Source of the DNA: Gautieria morchelliformis
Taxonomy: Eukaryota > Basidiomycota > Agaricomycetes > Gomphales > Gomphaceae
Direction of reading: 5' to 3'
DNA length: 64,000 bases
Assembly (NCBI GenBank): GCA_015179125.1
Contig: WHVA01000196.1
Span: 62,001-126,000, forward strand
Numbering within the stretch: position 1 is the stretch's first letter; each line of letters begins with the position of its first letter. The translations under genes and the position numbers were made by a program. The notes beneath the pieces were generated by a model. The model saw only the letters and a program-made list of their open reading frames with translations. It was not told where the DNA came from and made no database searches. This document shows, piece after piece, positions 11,690-22,728 of this stretch.

Positions 11690-12504
11690 GCATGTTAAGA
11701 GGAAAGGGGACACACCAGACTTTATTATGTAGCCACTGCTGCAGTTGTGCCAAAATGTACCTGCCTTTTGTGTGCTCACCCCATTCCTGTAAATTGTCCA
11801 AATAGCACTCATATTTCTTGTGGTAGAGCTTCTCTGTAAAGTTAACTTGGCAGAACCACCCATGCTTCCACTGGTCAACACAGTTTTCAATCTTTGACCT
11901 TGATTGGAGCATGATGCATGCAACACATAGGTTCTTGAAGAGGTCAGTCTGGGCTTCATGGTCCTGGGATATCTCAGCGGTACAATCCAAGTGTGGGATG
12001 GTGTCTTACTTCATAAATGAGACTGAATATGAGAACACGAACAAGTGTGGCGATTTCCTCCTCCTAAGCGGTATCCTCACCCGCGTCAAACTTGTAATGA
12101 ACCGTAATCAATGGGCGGGCATTGCGCTTCACCTCACCGTGAATCTGACTCCCGCGCTGTTTGATCTGCGCAGAAAAATGAGGACTTCAGGGGTGAACGT
12201 GTTTGACAGGATTAACCAAGGTGAAGACCTTGGGGGTTGGGCCGAGCTCGACGTTGTATTCAGTGCATGCGATCTGCCATGCCTCCCACAGGAAGCGATC
12301 CATGTCTTGTTCAAGGGGGAAAGGGTCATTCGTGCCGAAAATGACAGGATAGTATCGGCAGCTCAGGTGGATCATCGACTGGAATACTAGATCGAAGCCG
12401 GTCAGCTTCATCTTGGGTTGGCGACCAGTGTTAGCCTGTTCTGATCGGCGAACGATGTGAGGGCCAGATGTGCGCTGGTGACTGCCCGCGGCCCCAGTAG
12501 ACAC
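11690..12504 (-). pseudogene. DUF6532-type protein remnant
   Basis: On the minus strand the translated segments include MKLTGFDLVFQ, RGSQIHGEVKRNARPLI and, further on, CIDQWKHGWF-like (read as CVDQWKHGWF) followed by QVNFTEKLYHKKYECYLDNL. These resemble the RGE-K-ARPL signature and C-terminal half of DUF6532 proteins, a family of unknown function expanded in Agaricomycetes. The pieces lie in different frames with stops near 12180 and 12060, so the gene is broken, although some breaks could be introns. No symbol is assigned. The alpha LTR lies about 250 bp downstream. Confidence 0.5.
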
Positions 12505-14079
12505 TAACTCCCATAGTTCGTGTCTAGTGGGGCCGTGGGCAGGACCGAGGCCTTATGAGTGGTCAGTGTGGAGAAAGAAGCGGCGGTGATTGATGTCGCA
12601 AGGAAGAGGAAATTAATAAGTGATCTTTGTTGATTTGGCCAAACAGATCAGTTCGGGCCCCGAGTGCACGTTATGAAACTCGCGCTATCAAATGGCTCCC
12701 GCTTACATGACGTCAGGCTGCTCCTAAATTTGTCCATGGCGGTGGCACCTGCTAGGTGCCTGACAAGGGCTAGGCTCACTGATGACAGTGGCGCAGTGCA
12801 GGTGATAGACGCAATCGGCTCTCCGCTGTTGCTGGGTCTGTCGATACGTTATATGACGCTGCCTCTGGTGCGGGATCTTGCTGGCTACGGGATCTGGGTA
12901 ACGTCCACACTTGGGTGGGGTTCACTGCCACAACGCGCTGACCATATCGCAGGTAAGCACAACCGCACCGGGATCGTTCAAGCCGAAAATAACAGCCGGG
13001 ATGCCGCACAAGACTATTTGGGCAGGGCGAGGAAATTGCAGGATAAAACAAAGCTTTGAGATGCGGAGAACGTACCATTAGCCCTGAAGAACAGCCGGAA
13101 GGTGGCGTTGAGTGAAAAGTAAAGTCAGAATCGGAGGTAGATCCACCGTGACCAGGCTCAGTGATGCAAGGACGAGAGAAGCTGGAGACACATCTTCCAT
13201 GAGCAGCGGGAGTGGTGACAGGTGGGGACTGGGCGGACGGAGTTTAGCCGCCCCGGCGGCGTCATGTCTATGGTAGTATGTTCGTTCCATAATCTGAGGT
13301 GCGGCGCGCACCAGGGATACGTCCCTATCCCTCAGCTCTACAACGTCTCTGAGAGGATTCGTCAGTATCAGCGAGTGATAGTTACAGCATGTGTCGATTT
13401 CAAAAGAAAAAAATGAAACAAAATGCGATTTTCAACCTGTGCCTCATACAATAAGAGGTTATCTTGCCATCCCAGCTTCCCAAAGACATGTAGCTCCGGA
13501 GTGATATCAGCGTGAGTCCCAGGAGAGGATTGAGTCCCTTGTATGTGAGTCTGAGAGGGCCTGAGAACTCACCTAGAGCGGAGGTGACACACTAGGTTTG
13601 AGACCGCAGGCACAGGTTGATAGTCCTGCATGGACAGTATAGGCAGAGGTCCCTGCGCCATAGACTATGGAGTGGGCTACAGCTATGAGAATGCGCTATG
13701 AAGGATGGCTGACGCACCTCTAGCTCGGAGCGCTCGTGAGGGCCCTCAGCCACCAATATGCGGAGCTACAAAGTGTATGAAAACGGGCTTTCAGGCATTT
13801 CGGTTTTGTAATGATGCACTTCTGAGTCTGCGACTAGTGGGAGTGAACGGTGCCTTTAGCCATCCGCACAGAGGCCGCTACGGCACTCGTGACCCACCCG
13901 GGAAGTGTACGATTGGGTGGTGCGCTAGTTAGAAACGGAGGCCAAGCTCCTAGCTTAGCTCATTGCTCAAGCTGACTAACCATGAACTGCGGCCGGTAGT
14001 TTCCAGTCCGGACTCTGGTGACAGGTATGTGTGGAGCAAGATGATGTAAGCTAGTCAACAGTGCATGCTAGCCGAGTTC
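12505..14079. other. Region without recognisable gene
   Basis: GC content is moderate and open frames are short on both strands, none with a family signature. A palindromic TGACGTCA (CRE-type) element lies at 12708-12715. It may have served a divergent promoter, since the DUF6532 remnant begins about 200 bp to the left on the minus strand. Nothing further can be supported. Confidence 0.4.
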
Positions 14080-14330
14080 TCCACGTAGATATATACCCGA
14101 TATATCGTTGATTACTGTAAGGCAGCGTGGCACGCGCTCATATGCCGCGTAGCTGAGGAGCTCTTTCTTATAAGTCTGCCCAACCCCAACCTAACCATTA
14201 CTGCTAAACATGGCTTCCGACAGTATCATCATGCTATATGATGTACCTTCAGACTTTAATGGCAAAGCATGGAGTCTCAACATGTGGAAGGCGAGGTAAG
14301 TCCCAACAACCGAGCAGTCTGGGTCAACAA
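14080..14330 (+). pseudogene. Duplicate of GST promoter and first exon (copy 1)
   Basis: The sequence from about 14110 repeats the GST upstream region at about 14995 (TACTGTAAGGCAGCGTGGCA, then CTCTTTCTTATAAG). It has an ATG at 14210 and an 86-nt first exon (14210-14295) encoding MASDSIIMLYDVPSDF and ending ...NMWKAR. Unlike the main gene, its intron keeps a consensus GTAAGT donor at 14296. The similarity fades about 50 bp into the intron and no exon 2 follows until 15251. It could be a dead duplicate or an alternative first exon spliced to 15251. Confidence 0.7.
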
Positions 14331-14390
14331 CCAGGGCCTCGGTCACAAACGGCGGGCAATTCTCAGGCTGTGCGCCGCAGCCCCACAAAG

Positions 14391-14475
14391 TCACTGCGGA
14401 CCAATGTCCGAGCACTGGCCCAGGTCCGCAGTGGTTTCGACACTTGTCATCAATCCCTGCGGGACTGATGACAAG
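14391..14475. repeat. Two adjacent perfect-stem hairpins
   Basis: CACTGCGGAC (about 14392) pairs with GTCCGCAGTG (about 14427). Immediately after, CACTTGTCATCA (about 14442) pairs with TGATGACAAGTG (about 14466). Back-to-back inverted repeats of 10 and 12 bp are unusual here. No mobile-element end is recognised. Confidence 0.55.
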
Positions 14476-14479
14476 TGCC

Positions 14480-14799
14480 TTTTCTTCCTATAGTGAGCTC
14501 ATGAACCTGCTGCGGGGATGCGGTGACTGTGAGCGCGGGGTGCAGAGGGGCCCGAGGAGGACTGTATGTGGGGAAGGGAGGAATTAATTGGGCTGACGGG
14601 AAGCGAACCGTGTGCGCAATAAAATAGCCGAACCATGTACTACCTTCGCGGTTCACCCCAGGTTGTTATAATAGTTTCTACCATCACTGGCCGCATAAGG
14701 AAGAATGTTATGTAGTTACTACACACATTTATCGAAAATATGTAGTAAAGCCGCTATTGCTCACCTGATGGGATATGCCCAATGTCAATTATCTTTGGA
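14480..14799. other. Spacer between GST duplicate and GST gene
   Basis: No gene or repeat recognised. From about 14820 the sequence becomes homologous to 50350-50430 (TGGACGATATGGGAGCCAA), the start of the longer upstream block shared with the third GST 5' copy. Confidence 0.4.
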
Positions 14800-15096
14800 T
14801 CACTCATAGTGATGTAGCAATGACTCGGCGGCTGATGGACGATATGGGAGCCAATTAAATATGTTGGACCATGTAGTTACATAAGCTGACACGTAGTACG
14901 CAGTCCATTTGCTATTGAATAGTAATAGTTCATTGAGCTTGTAAATCGCTTTTTGTAGTGTGATGTGTGCCTCGATGTGCGTGTCAGTCATTTGATTACT
15001 GTAAGACAGCGTGGCACGCACTCATACGCCGCGTCGCTTAGGAGCTCTTTCTTATAAGTAAGTCTGCGCAACCCCAACCCAACCATTACTGTAACA

Positions 15097-16061
15097 ATGT
15101 CTTCCGACAGCATCATCACGCTATATGATGTACCTTCAGACTTCAATTGCAAAGCATGGAGTCCCAACATGTGGAAGGCGAGATAAGTCCCAACGAGCGA
15201 GCAGTCCGGGTCAATTGGGGTCAGTGCAACTTACGACTCAATTCAACCAGGTATGCGCTCAACTACAAAGGAGTACCCTACAATACCGTCTGGCTCGAAT
15301 ATCCCAAAATAGAGCCCACCATGCGCGGTATAGGCGCTGCGCCGACAGGGAAGAAACCCGATGGGAGCCCTTTATATACCCTTCCCGTGATTGTAGAACC
15401 ATCCTGCCCTGCACCGTCCGGCGGCCCCACAGTCGTCTCAGAGTCCTTCCTTATCGCCGAATATCTCAACGAGACATACCCAACACCATCCACGGGCGCC
15501 CTGTTTCCTCCAGGGACGAAGGCCTTGCAGCAACTGTTCTCTGACCACTTCTTTAAGAATGTCGTGATGGTAACCCTCCCCATGGGGGTGCCAGAGATGT
15601 TCAAGCACTTGAACGAGGGCAGTCGTCCGTGAGTGGTATTGTGGTCGCAATATTGGGATAGCCTTTCCTTGACTGTCTTTAAAAGGTATTGGAGACTCAC
15701 CCGCGAACCGATTCTCGGCGGCAAACTGGAAGAAGTCTGCCCTAAAGGCTCGGAGAAGTGGAATGGGGTGTGGGATGAATTAGAAAAAGGCTTGTGGATT
15801 GCTTGCGATTCAGTAGCCTGTCGTCTTACCCCTCAGCGTCCAGCATTCGGCGTGCTCGCAGCATTGCTGGATAAGAACGGAAAGGAGGGGAATACACTCG
15901 TCATGGGCACGCATCCCACATTCTCTGACTTTGTCATTGCCGCGTTCCTGGAACCGCACTTCCACCTTTGTCCAGAGGAATGGCAGAGAATGCGGACCTG
16001 GAATGGTGGAAAATGGGAGCGACTGAGAGACCAGTGTGCGAAGTGGAGGAGCGTAAACTAA
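15097..16061 (+). CDS. Glutathione S-transferase-like enzyme, three exons
   Basis: Exons are 15097-15182, 15251-15628 and 15686-16061. The N-terminal thioredoxin-like half reads ITLYDVPSDF, then RYALNYKGVPY, then LPVI and SESFLIAEYLNETYP. The helical C-terminal half holds THPTFSDFVIAAFLEPHF. This matches fungal GSTs of the UstS/GSTFuA type, which conjugate glutathione in the cytosol. Intron 2 has GTGAGT...AAAAG. Intron 1 (15183-15250) has ATAAGT where the duplicate at 14296 has GTAAGT; its acceptor CAACCAG is intact. Without AT-AG splicing, translation would stop two codons into the intron. The gene may therefore be inactive or use the upstream first exon. An extra intron near 15794 cannot be excluded. 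Confidence 0.75.
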
Positions 16062-16765
16062 GAAGATGAAATTAGTACGAAGGATCCATTGTGATGGATT
16101 ACACGATTGAAGTTGTTAGTTCGACTTTTCCCACCCCAATTTTTCTCCATTGCTGGCAGATACGGATGCGGTTCAGGTTGTATATTAAATTCGGGTTAGC
16201 TCTCCCGTGGAAGAGGTTTGGAGCAAAGTAGTACCTTGGATCTGGAATTAGGTCTGGCGCATATAGTCCTGCTGTACAAAGTATTCGAAACTAATGCCAA
16301 AACGTACTTATCCCATTTCATTCAGGGTGCGCAGCCTCCGGACCTTGCGAGTCGTAAAAGTGCCAGCGGACCGTAAGCTGAACGAGCGTTTCACGAGAAT
16401 ACGAGGTACCGACATAAGACATGTAACATGCATTCTCCGCACGCTTCGTACCCTTTCATTAGTTCTTCTACTGTTGCTCTAGGAAATCCAACAACAGAAT
16501 TTTTCATTCCAGCAACCGAGAGGAGAAACAAGACACACCGTGAACCATCAAACTCTTCCAGCCTCGTTCGAACATCTGCTTATACTGTAGCCAATCGTAC
16601 TGGTCTAGCATGGGTGTGAAGCGCTGTTTTGGCATTAGCGGAGTCAGTGGACTGATTAGAAATAGAGGATATATTAAAGCACTAAGGGATATATGCATAC
16701 CGAAGTAATGGTGGTATGGTTAGCCCACCTCAGTCCGCTCACACGATGGCTCGTGGTGAGGTAAG
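16062..16765. other. GST downstream region, no gene
   Basis: Short frames on both strands show no family resemblance and no convincing splice structure. It may include the GST 3' UTR. Nothing else is seen. Confidence 0.4.
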
Positions 16766-17205
16766 GTGATTTGAGGGTTGAGGTGATTTGAGGGTTGAGG
16801 TGATTTGAGGGTTGAGGTGATTTGAGGGTTGAGGTGATTTGAGGGTTGAGGTGATTTGAGGGTTGGAGCAACTTGGATCGAACCGGGGAGCCAGGAAATG
16901 AAGGAGGAGAGCTGGCGGATGCGAAGGAGGAGATTGGTAGACCTGGGGGTAGAGTTAAGGGTGGGTGAGGGCTGAAAGGAAAGACAGACAAGAGGACAGA
17001 GAAGAACGGTGGTGGGGGAAGTTAGGGAGTGAAGGGTATGGAGAGATGTAATGCCAGTGCAGAAGCAGTTGACCCATTCTAAGTAGTAAGCGGAATGACG
17101 ACAAGTCGAAAGCTGGTCGAATATATCCAAAGCAGTTTGTAGACGATCTCGCAACAACGCTACTAGTGCACCAGCCCCCAACTCCGGTTTGACGAACAAG
17201 TTCAT
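16720..17205 (-). CDS. Unrecognised minus-strand open frame
   Basis: This frame starts at MNLFVKPELGAG (17205) and reads ALVALLRDRLQTALDIF. It looks protein-like for about 45 residues, then turns into low-complexity sequence through the 17-bp minisatellite. It starts 195 bp from, and divergent to, the STAND-type gene at 17401. I do not recognise it; the first part may be a real exon and the rest non-coding. Confidence 0.2.
   Translation of the reverse strand: MNLFVKPELGAGALVALLRDRLQTALDIFDQLSTCRHSAYYLEWVNCFCTGITSLHTLHSLTSPTTVLLCPLVCLSFQPSPTLNSTPRSTNLLLRIRQLSSFISWLPGSIQVAPTLKSPQPSNHLNPQITSTLKSPQPSNHLNPQITLPHHEPSCERTEVG
16766..16867 (+). repeat. Minisatellite, six copies of a 17-bp unit
   Basis: GTGATTTGAGGGTTGAG repeats six times without interruption, starting at 16766, 16783, 16800, 16817, 16834 and 16851. 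Since 17 is not a multiple of 3, all minus-strand frames through it give a 17-residue periodic peptide rich in Ser, Pro, Asn and Leu. Confidence 0.9.
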
Positions 17206-17400
17206 TAGAGTGTTTCATGCTTTTACTTTCATGGCAGTTCCTGAAAAAGCACCAGAAACATGAATTGCAAGCGCCGTTCGGTCTTTACAATATTTTGGCA
17301 AGCAGTTTTGCTGATGTGGGTCCATGTGGATATGATTGCTTCTCTGTGGCAATGCAGGCGGCAACGCGGCTGTGCTCTCTTTTCTAATCAACTCGACACT

Positions 17401-17724
17401 ATGGCTGCAGCTCTGGGATTATCAGGTAAGTCGCCGACAACATATCAGAACCTTTGGCAGGGTGCTAACCACTCAATCAGCAAGTGTCATTGCAGTTCTC
17501 CAGCTCACTGCAGCCACTATCAGTGCATGCCTCAGCTATGGAAGTGGCGTCAAGAATGCATCGAGGGACAAGAGAATCATTATTGATCGGCTGTTTGGAC
17601 TCCAAAAAGTACTTGAGACTGTCCGTCGACTAGTAGAAGATGACGAGACAGCAGCATCCTCCCGATTACCGGCTTTGAACGAGCTACTTCTTCGTTGCGG
17701 TGGCGAACTGGAGAGTCTCAATAC
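17401..17724 (+). pseudogene. STAND-protein N-terminal domain, 5' part (split by Copia-1)
   Basis: Exon 1 (17401-17425) encodes MAAALGLS. An intron runs 17426-17480 (GTAAGT...TCAG), and exon 2 continues ASVIAVLQLTAATISACL, then NASRDKR, LFGLQKVLETVRRLVED and SRLPALNELL. This is the helical fungal N-terminal domain placed ahead of NACHT/NB-ARC domains in STAND proteins, often linked to signalling and cell death. The retroelement starts at 17725 and the reading resumes at 22613. No NTPase domain follows, so only the N-terminal domain is present. Confidence 0.7.
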
Positions 17725-17947
17725 TGTGGAACGTAGGAGATATAATAATCTGTTATACTACGATCCACTTGAGATTGTTCTGCCTTTATATACAAAATAT
17801 GAAGTCCATTGTATTACTAATATTTTCGAGCTGCTGTGCGGATGCGATGCCGGTGCACCAGCAACCCGGGGTCGAGAGCGATCTCGAACCTCCGGCTAAG
17901 TGTGTGCCAGCTCTGCCTCGGCGATGTCATCATCCTGATTACTAACA
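17725..17947 (-). repeat. Copia-1 3' LTR
   Basis: 223 bp, TGTGGAAC...TTACTAACA on the plus strand, paired with 22390-22612. The last codons of the pol frame extend into it. Confidence 0.92.
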
Positions 17948-20900
17948 CTCCCCCTCAGCGAGAAGTCCCTTCGGTAAAATCCTAATTTCCCTAATAGATA
18001 CCTATGTTGGTGTATGTCTAGTCCCTTTGTAAATATGTCCGCTACATTCTCCTTCGTCGGTACGTATGTAAGTGATGCCTCGTGAGAGGCCACTTTCTCA
18101 CGGATGAAATGATATGCGACATTGATATGTGTGGTATGCGCATGATACGTTGCATCATGTGATAGTATAATGGCGCCTAGATTGTCTGATCGAAGTGACG
18201 TGGGCTGGGCTTGATCTATTCCTAGTTCCTCGATGAAGCGCCTCAGCCAGATCAATTGCTTGGCGCCCTTGGTGAGTGCCATGTATTCAGCCTCTGTGGT
18301 AGATAGCGCGATCGTTCGCTGCTTCTTCGAGCTCCATGCAATGGCTCCCCCTCCTAGTATAGCTACATAGCCACTAATAGACAGTGCGTCTTTTCTATTA
18401 GCATAATCTGAGTCAACAAATATTTCGAGGTCGAGACCAGCGTCTCGTCGGAAGGTTATGCCATCGTCACGTGACCCCTTGAGGTACCTGAGTGCATGCT
18501 TGATTGCCGTCCAGTGCTCGGCTCCGTAAGTAGTAGTGAATTGGCTCAGATGTTGTACGGTAAAAGCCAAATCGGGTCGCATGCTGAGTGCTGCATACAT
18601 TAGTGATCCAATTGCCTTAGCATACGGTACTTCGGCAGTTGGACCTGTTGAGTCCATAGGTGTCGTGAGTTTGATCATTTTATGCAGAGTTGTAGATACG
18701 GAATGTGCCGTAGCCATGTTGAATCAATCGAGTATGATGTCGATGTAATGCCCTTGAGACATGATCAGTGTTCCCTCATCCCTATTCCTCTCAACTCTAA
18801 TTCCCAAGATTTTCTTCATTTCTCCTAAATCTGTTAAAGGGAATTTCCCATGAAGCTCCCCCTTGAGCTTAATCATCCCTCCTTTGGAGTCAGCAAATAG
18901 TCCAAGGTCATCCACATATACTGATATGACTTTGATTGAGTCCTTATCTTGTCTGATGCAGACGCATTCATCGGCTGTGCTTTGATGGAAGCCGAGATCG
19001 AGTAGTAATTTGCATAAGCGCTGATGCCAAGCTCGTCCTGATTGCTTGAGTCCGTAGAGCGCTCTGTCTATTCTTAGAACACATCCAGATCCATCATCAA
19101 AACCGTCGGGCTGGCGCATGTAGATCTCCTCATCTATAGTTGAATTGAGGTAGGCACCTTTGACATCCATCATTTCGATTTCCCAATCGAGTGTGTTTGC
19201 GATTGATAATAGAACACATAGTGAATCGAACTTGACCACGGGTGAAGTTATTTCGTAGTAATCCATCCCTGGCCTCTGTGTGAATCCTTGAGCCACAACC
19301 CTTGCTTTAGCCTTATCGAATTGCCCATCCGGTTGCGTTTTGACGGCGTATAACCATCAGCAACCGATAGCTACTCGTCCGGGTGGTAGTTCTGTTAATT
19401 CCCATGTTCCTAACGTTTTGTGTTGATCCATTTCAATTTCCATCGCTTTCTCCCAGATCGGCGCATCATCACGTGATACCGCCACTCTGTAATTCTCAGG
19501 TTCAGTGATGATTTCTCTCGTTATGTAAACCTGCTCGGTGCGTCCTGAATCATTCAGTTTCCGATAATCTGGTCTTTGAGTGATACGCGCGCTCCGTCGA
19601 ATCTGTGGAGCTGGCGCTTGTTCAGGTGGATCAGGAACGGGCATTGTCTGGGGTGATGACGTCTGTGGGGTAGATGTGATCGGGTCCGGCACATGCTCGC
19701 GCGGTGAGTGCTCCCCCTCGAGCGGTGCCGTGTCGTCATCATCGTTATCTGGGATAGGGTAGAGTCTGTTGTCGTTTTCGTCGAATGTAATATTTCTCAA
19801 AATTTGAACATGCTTTGAGGCTTTATTGTAATACCTCCAGGCTTTTGCATGTTCTGCTACTCTGACGAAGATATGTTCTTCTGCCTTTGGATCAAGTTTA
19901 GCTCGGCGTTGGTCCGGCACCATAACCCAACAATTTGTCCCGAATTCCTCTAGACGTGCTATGTTCGGCTTCTTGCCGAATAGTGCCTGGAACGGCGTTG
20001 CGTCATCTCCAAGCGCTCGCGTGGGTGATCGATTTTTGATATAGCACGCGTAAGCCACAGCCTCGGGCCAGAGTATTTTTGGCAGGTTCTTGGCAAATAT
20101 CATTGTCCGTGCGTGCTCGAGTAAGGTCCGGTTGAGTCGTTTGGCGATTCCATTCTGGGCTGGGGAGTATGGAGCTGTGGTCTCCATGATAATGCCATAT
20201 TTTGCACAAAATTCCTTGAAATTTTTATTGACATATTCTCCTCCATTATCTGAGCGAAACCTCTTCAGTTTCTGACCTGTTTGGGTCTCGAGGAATGCCT
20301 TGTACGTCTCAAAGTGTTTGAGTGCTTCATCTTTGGTGCTCCCAAAATAGATTTCAGTGTACCTCGATTTGATGTCCGTGATGTTAGCAACTAGGGGCTA
20401 TGGCAGGGAAGGTTCAGTAGAGTTCTTAGAAAGCTAGAATCAAATACACTCTCTCAGTGAATTTATTGTCACTGAGAGAGGAGCACTATCCTGTCTCAGA
20501 AGGCATATACGTGCACCCGGCCCTTTAGCGCCCATGGGCTCGCGCGTCAAAGTCATTTCAAACTCCGCTGGGTGCAGCCACCTGTGAAAATAGAAATAAC
20601 AGAATGAAATGGAGAGGTAGAGAGTGACTGGAAATTTCGAAAATAAGCAGAGAAGTGGATGCATGGTACAAGAACAATGTGGGAAACAATTGGAAACACC
20701 ACACAATAAATTGAACATATTATGCTTGATTTTGGTGCAGGAGCATAAATGCACCCAACACGTGAAAGAATAGAAGTACTTTTCACGTGATGGTCCCTCG
20801 GTCTGGGCAGGCCCCCATACGTCGGATACTGTTAGGTCACCGACCTGTTCTACAGTGTCCTCAGCTCTTTTAGGGAACGGCTCCACGTGCCATTTGCCTT

Positions 20901-22300
20901 GTATGCATGCCTTGCACTGGCTCGGCTCGTTTGACTCGTCGATCTCGAGTCCAGTAACTAGATCGTTAGATTTCAACATTTTAATCGAGTTTATGTTGAC
21001 GTGCCTGAGTATCCTATGCCATTTGTCCCATGACCGTCCCTTTGCCGCTGCGGCAAAATCCCGTGCCTCGACTGATCGAGTGACCCATGCCTTCATACAG
21101 AACAGCTGCCCGTGCTTATGTCCCTGTGCGAAGGTAACTCCGGGCCGCGATTTGAATTCGATGCCGGTGCCTGAAAATGTGGCCATGTTGCCCTTATCAG
21201 TTAAACGCACTACGCTGATAAGGTTGTTCGGTGCATCTGGTGCATGCTTGACGTCACGTAGTTCGATCGTGTTCGTCTTGGCGCCAATCTTGAATTCCAT
21301 GTATATAGTGCCTTGGCCTTGTGTGTGTAGTACCGCACTGGGTGAAATTCCTTCAATTTCTGATGGTTCCTCGGCATAGCTAGCGAAATCGTTTCGGCTT
21401 CGAGCTATATGTGTTGTTGCCGCTGAATCGGCTAGCCAGTCGGATGCAGATATAGCACTGTAGGCTACCTCCTTAGATACAAATGCGAAATCCTTTTCTT
21501 CCGCTTGTTAACCATCTCTTTGTTTCCTGATTTGAACCACTTTGGTGCTTGGCCTTCCTTGCCGCCACCTTTCGCCCAGCAGTCCTTCACGTAATGACCC
21601 TTCTTGCAGCAATTTTGGCATTTTCCCTTTGTTGCTCCTGAGTCATCTGTCCTGGGCTTGTGACGTTGTTGCGCCTTAAGCGCCATCTGTCGGGCCGATC
21701 CAGCTTTCCGTTCTCGATCCTCATCGAGGACCCGAGGTATTAATATATCAGCTGTCGTCCTGGCTCCACTGGCGTTTACTGCCGTAATAAACGCCGACCA
21801 AGAATCTGGTAATGACGTCAGCAACGTGTTCGAGAACTCGGTGCCACTGATGTAATGTCCCCGCGCATTCAGTTCCTGTTGAATGCCGTGGAGCTTGCAT
21901 ACGTGCTCCTCCATGTTCGCGCCGTCCTCGGCAAGCGTCCGGAAGAAATCTCTTCGGAGATTTACAATCCCCACGGCTCCCTTAGATTCAAATATCGCTT
22001 GTAACTAGTCCATACAGCAAATGCAGACATCATCTGATTGACGTAAACTAGTTGTTCATCGGCGACTCTACGGCAAATCTCTTTTCTAGCTTTCTTGTCT
22101 TTCCTTCTCCAGTCGTCGATTTCCTGCTGCTCGGTCGCAGTGACGTTGTCGGCATCTGCTGGTCTCAGTTCCGTATCCCTGCGGATAGCCACATCCCACA
22201 GATCTAAATCATCGAGTATCCACTTGAGCTGCCGGCACCACGCCGCGTAATTATCCCCGTTCAAGGGGTTGATCTTGTACGTGTTATAGCTACTCGTCAT
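17896..22300 (-). pseudogene. Copia-1 gag-pol polyprotein, nearly intact
   Basis: From 22300 downward: gag (NPLNGDNYAAWCRQLKW), zinc knuckle CQNCCKKGHYVKDC near 21610, protease-like DSAATTHI, gag-pre-integrase HRILRHVN with CKACIQGK, integrase (VSDVWGP, then SDNGGEY and NGIAKRLNRTL after the gamma LTR), reverse transcriptase with intact VYVDD, and RNase H (DSDYANRKD, STTEAEYMA). Lesions are a one-base loss near 22010, TGA stops near 19360 and 18720 that replace probable Arg codons, and the LTR insertion. The protease has Ala where copia elements usually have Gly (DSG). Confidence 0.92.
20382..20760 (-). mobile_element. Solo LTR, family gamma, target duplication CGTGA
   Basis: On the plus strand it starts TGTTAGCAAC and ends GCACCCAACA, flanked by CGTGA at 20377-20381 and 20761-20765. 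Orientation follows Copia-3, whose related LTR begins TGTTGGGTGC on the minus strand. It splits the Copia-1 integrase. It contains the conserved hairpin CTCTCTCAGTGA / TCACTGAGAGAG. Confidence 0.88.
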
Positions 22301-22389
22301 CGTCGATCGGTATTGAGTTGTTGGAGTTTAGAGTGTAGTTGGAGTAAGCTAGGTCTGTAGTAGTTTAGTTATGGCCGGGGCCCATAATC

Positions 22390-22612
22390 TGTGGAACGAA
22401 GGAGATATAATAATCTGTTATACTACAATCTACTTGAGATCGTTCTGCCTTTATATACAAAATATGAAGTCCATTGTATTACTAATATCTTTGAGCTGCT
22501 GTGCCGATGCGATGCCAGTGCACCAGCAACCCAGGGTCGAGAGCGATCTCGAACCTCCGGCTAAGTGCGTGCCGGCTCTGCCTCGGCGATGTCATCATCC
22601 CGATTACTAACA
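22390..22612 (-). repeat. Copia-1 5' LTR
   Basis: 223 bp copy matching 17725-17947 with about 12 differences. It is followed on the minus strand by the primer-binding-like site and then gag. Confidence 0.92.
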
Positions 22613-22728
22613 AATACCACCTGGAAAGGGACCTTGGACGCAAAGGCCGAATGCAAGCATTGATCTGGCCCCTAAAGGAGAGCGAGGTGCACCAGACTCT
22701 TGACAAGCTAGGCAAGCTCCAAGACTAG
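22613..22728 (+). pseudogene. STAND-protein N-terminal domain, 3' part
   Basis: After the target duplication the frame reads YHLERDLGRKGRMQALIW and LKESEVHQTLDKLGKLQD, continuing the domain started at 17401 but in a different phase. A TAG at 22726 interrupts what looks like continuing sequence (VDQTYVLPATFK at about 22740). Insertion, frameshift and stop together make the gene non-functional. Confidence 0.65.

Larger units (their letters stand above)
17725..22612 (-). mobile_element. Copia-1: full-length Ty1/copia retrotransposon, target duplication AATAC
   Basis: Both LTRs (223 bp; 17725-17947 and 22390-22612) begin TGT and end ACA and are flanked by AATAC at 17720-17724 and 22613-22617. 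A primer-binding-like GATTATGGGCCCC follows the 5' LTR (22389 down to 22377), and a polypurine tract GCTGAGGGGGAG precedes the 3' LTR. The LTRs differ at about 12 of 223 positions, eight of them CpG-type transitions. It lies in a STAND-type gene and carries a gamma solo LTR. It is the best-preserved copia element in the window. Confidence 0.95.

Noticed and set aside
12664..13059. 131-codon plus-strand frame
   Set aside because: A comparable frame exists on the minus strand; neither has a motif, codon pattern or intron signals that favour it.
16294..16619. Two short plus-strand frames after the GST gene
   Set aside because: About 60 codons each, overlapping, with no similarity or splice support; more likely 3' UTR or intergenic DNA.
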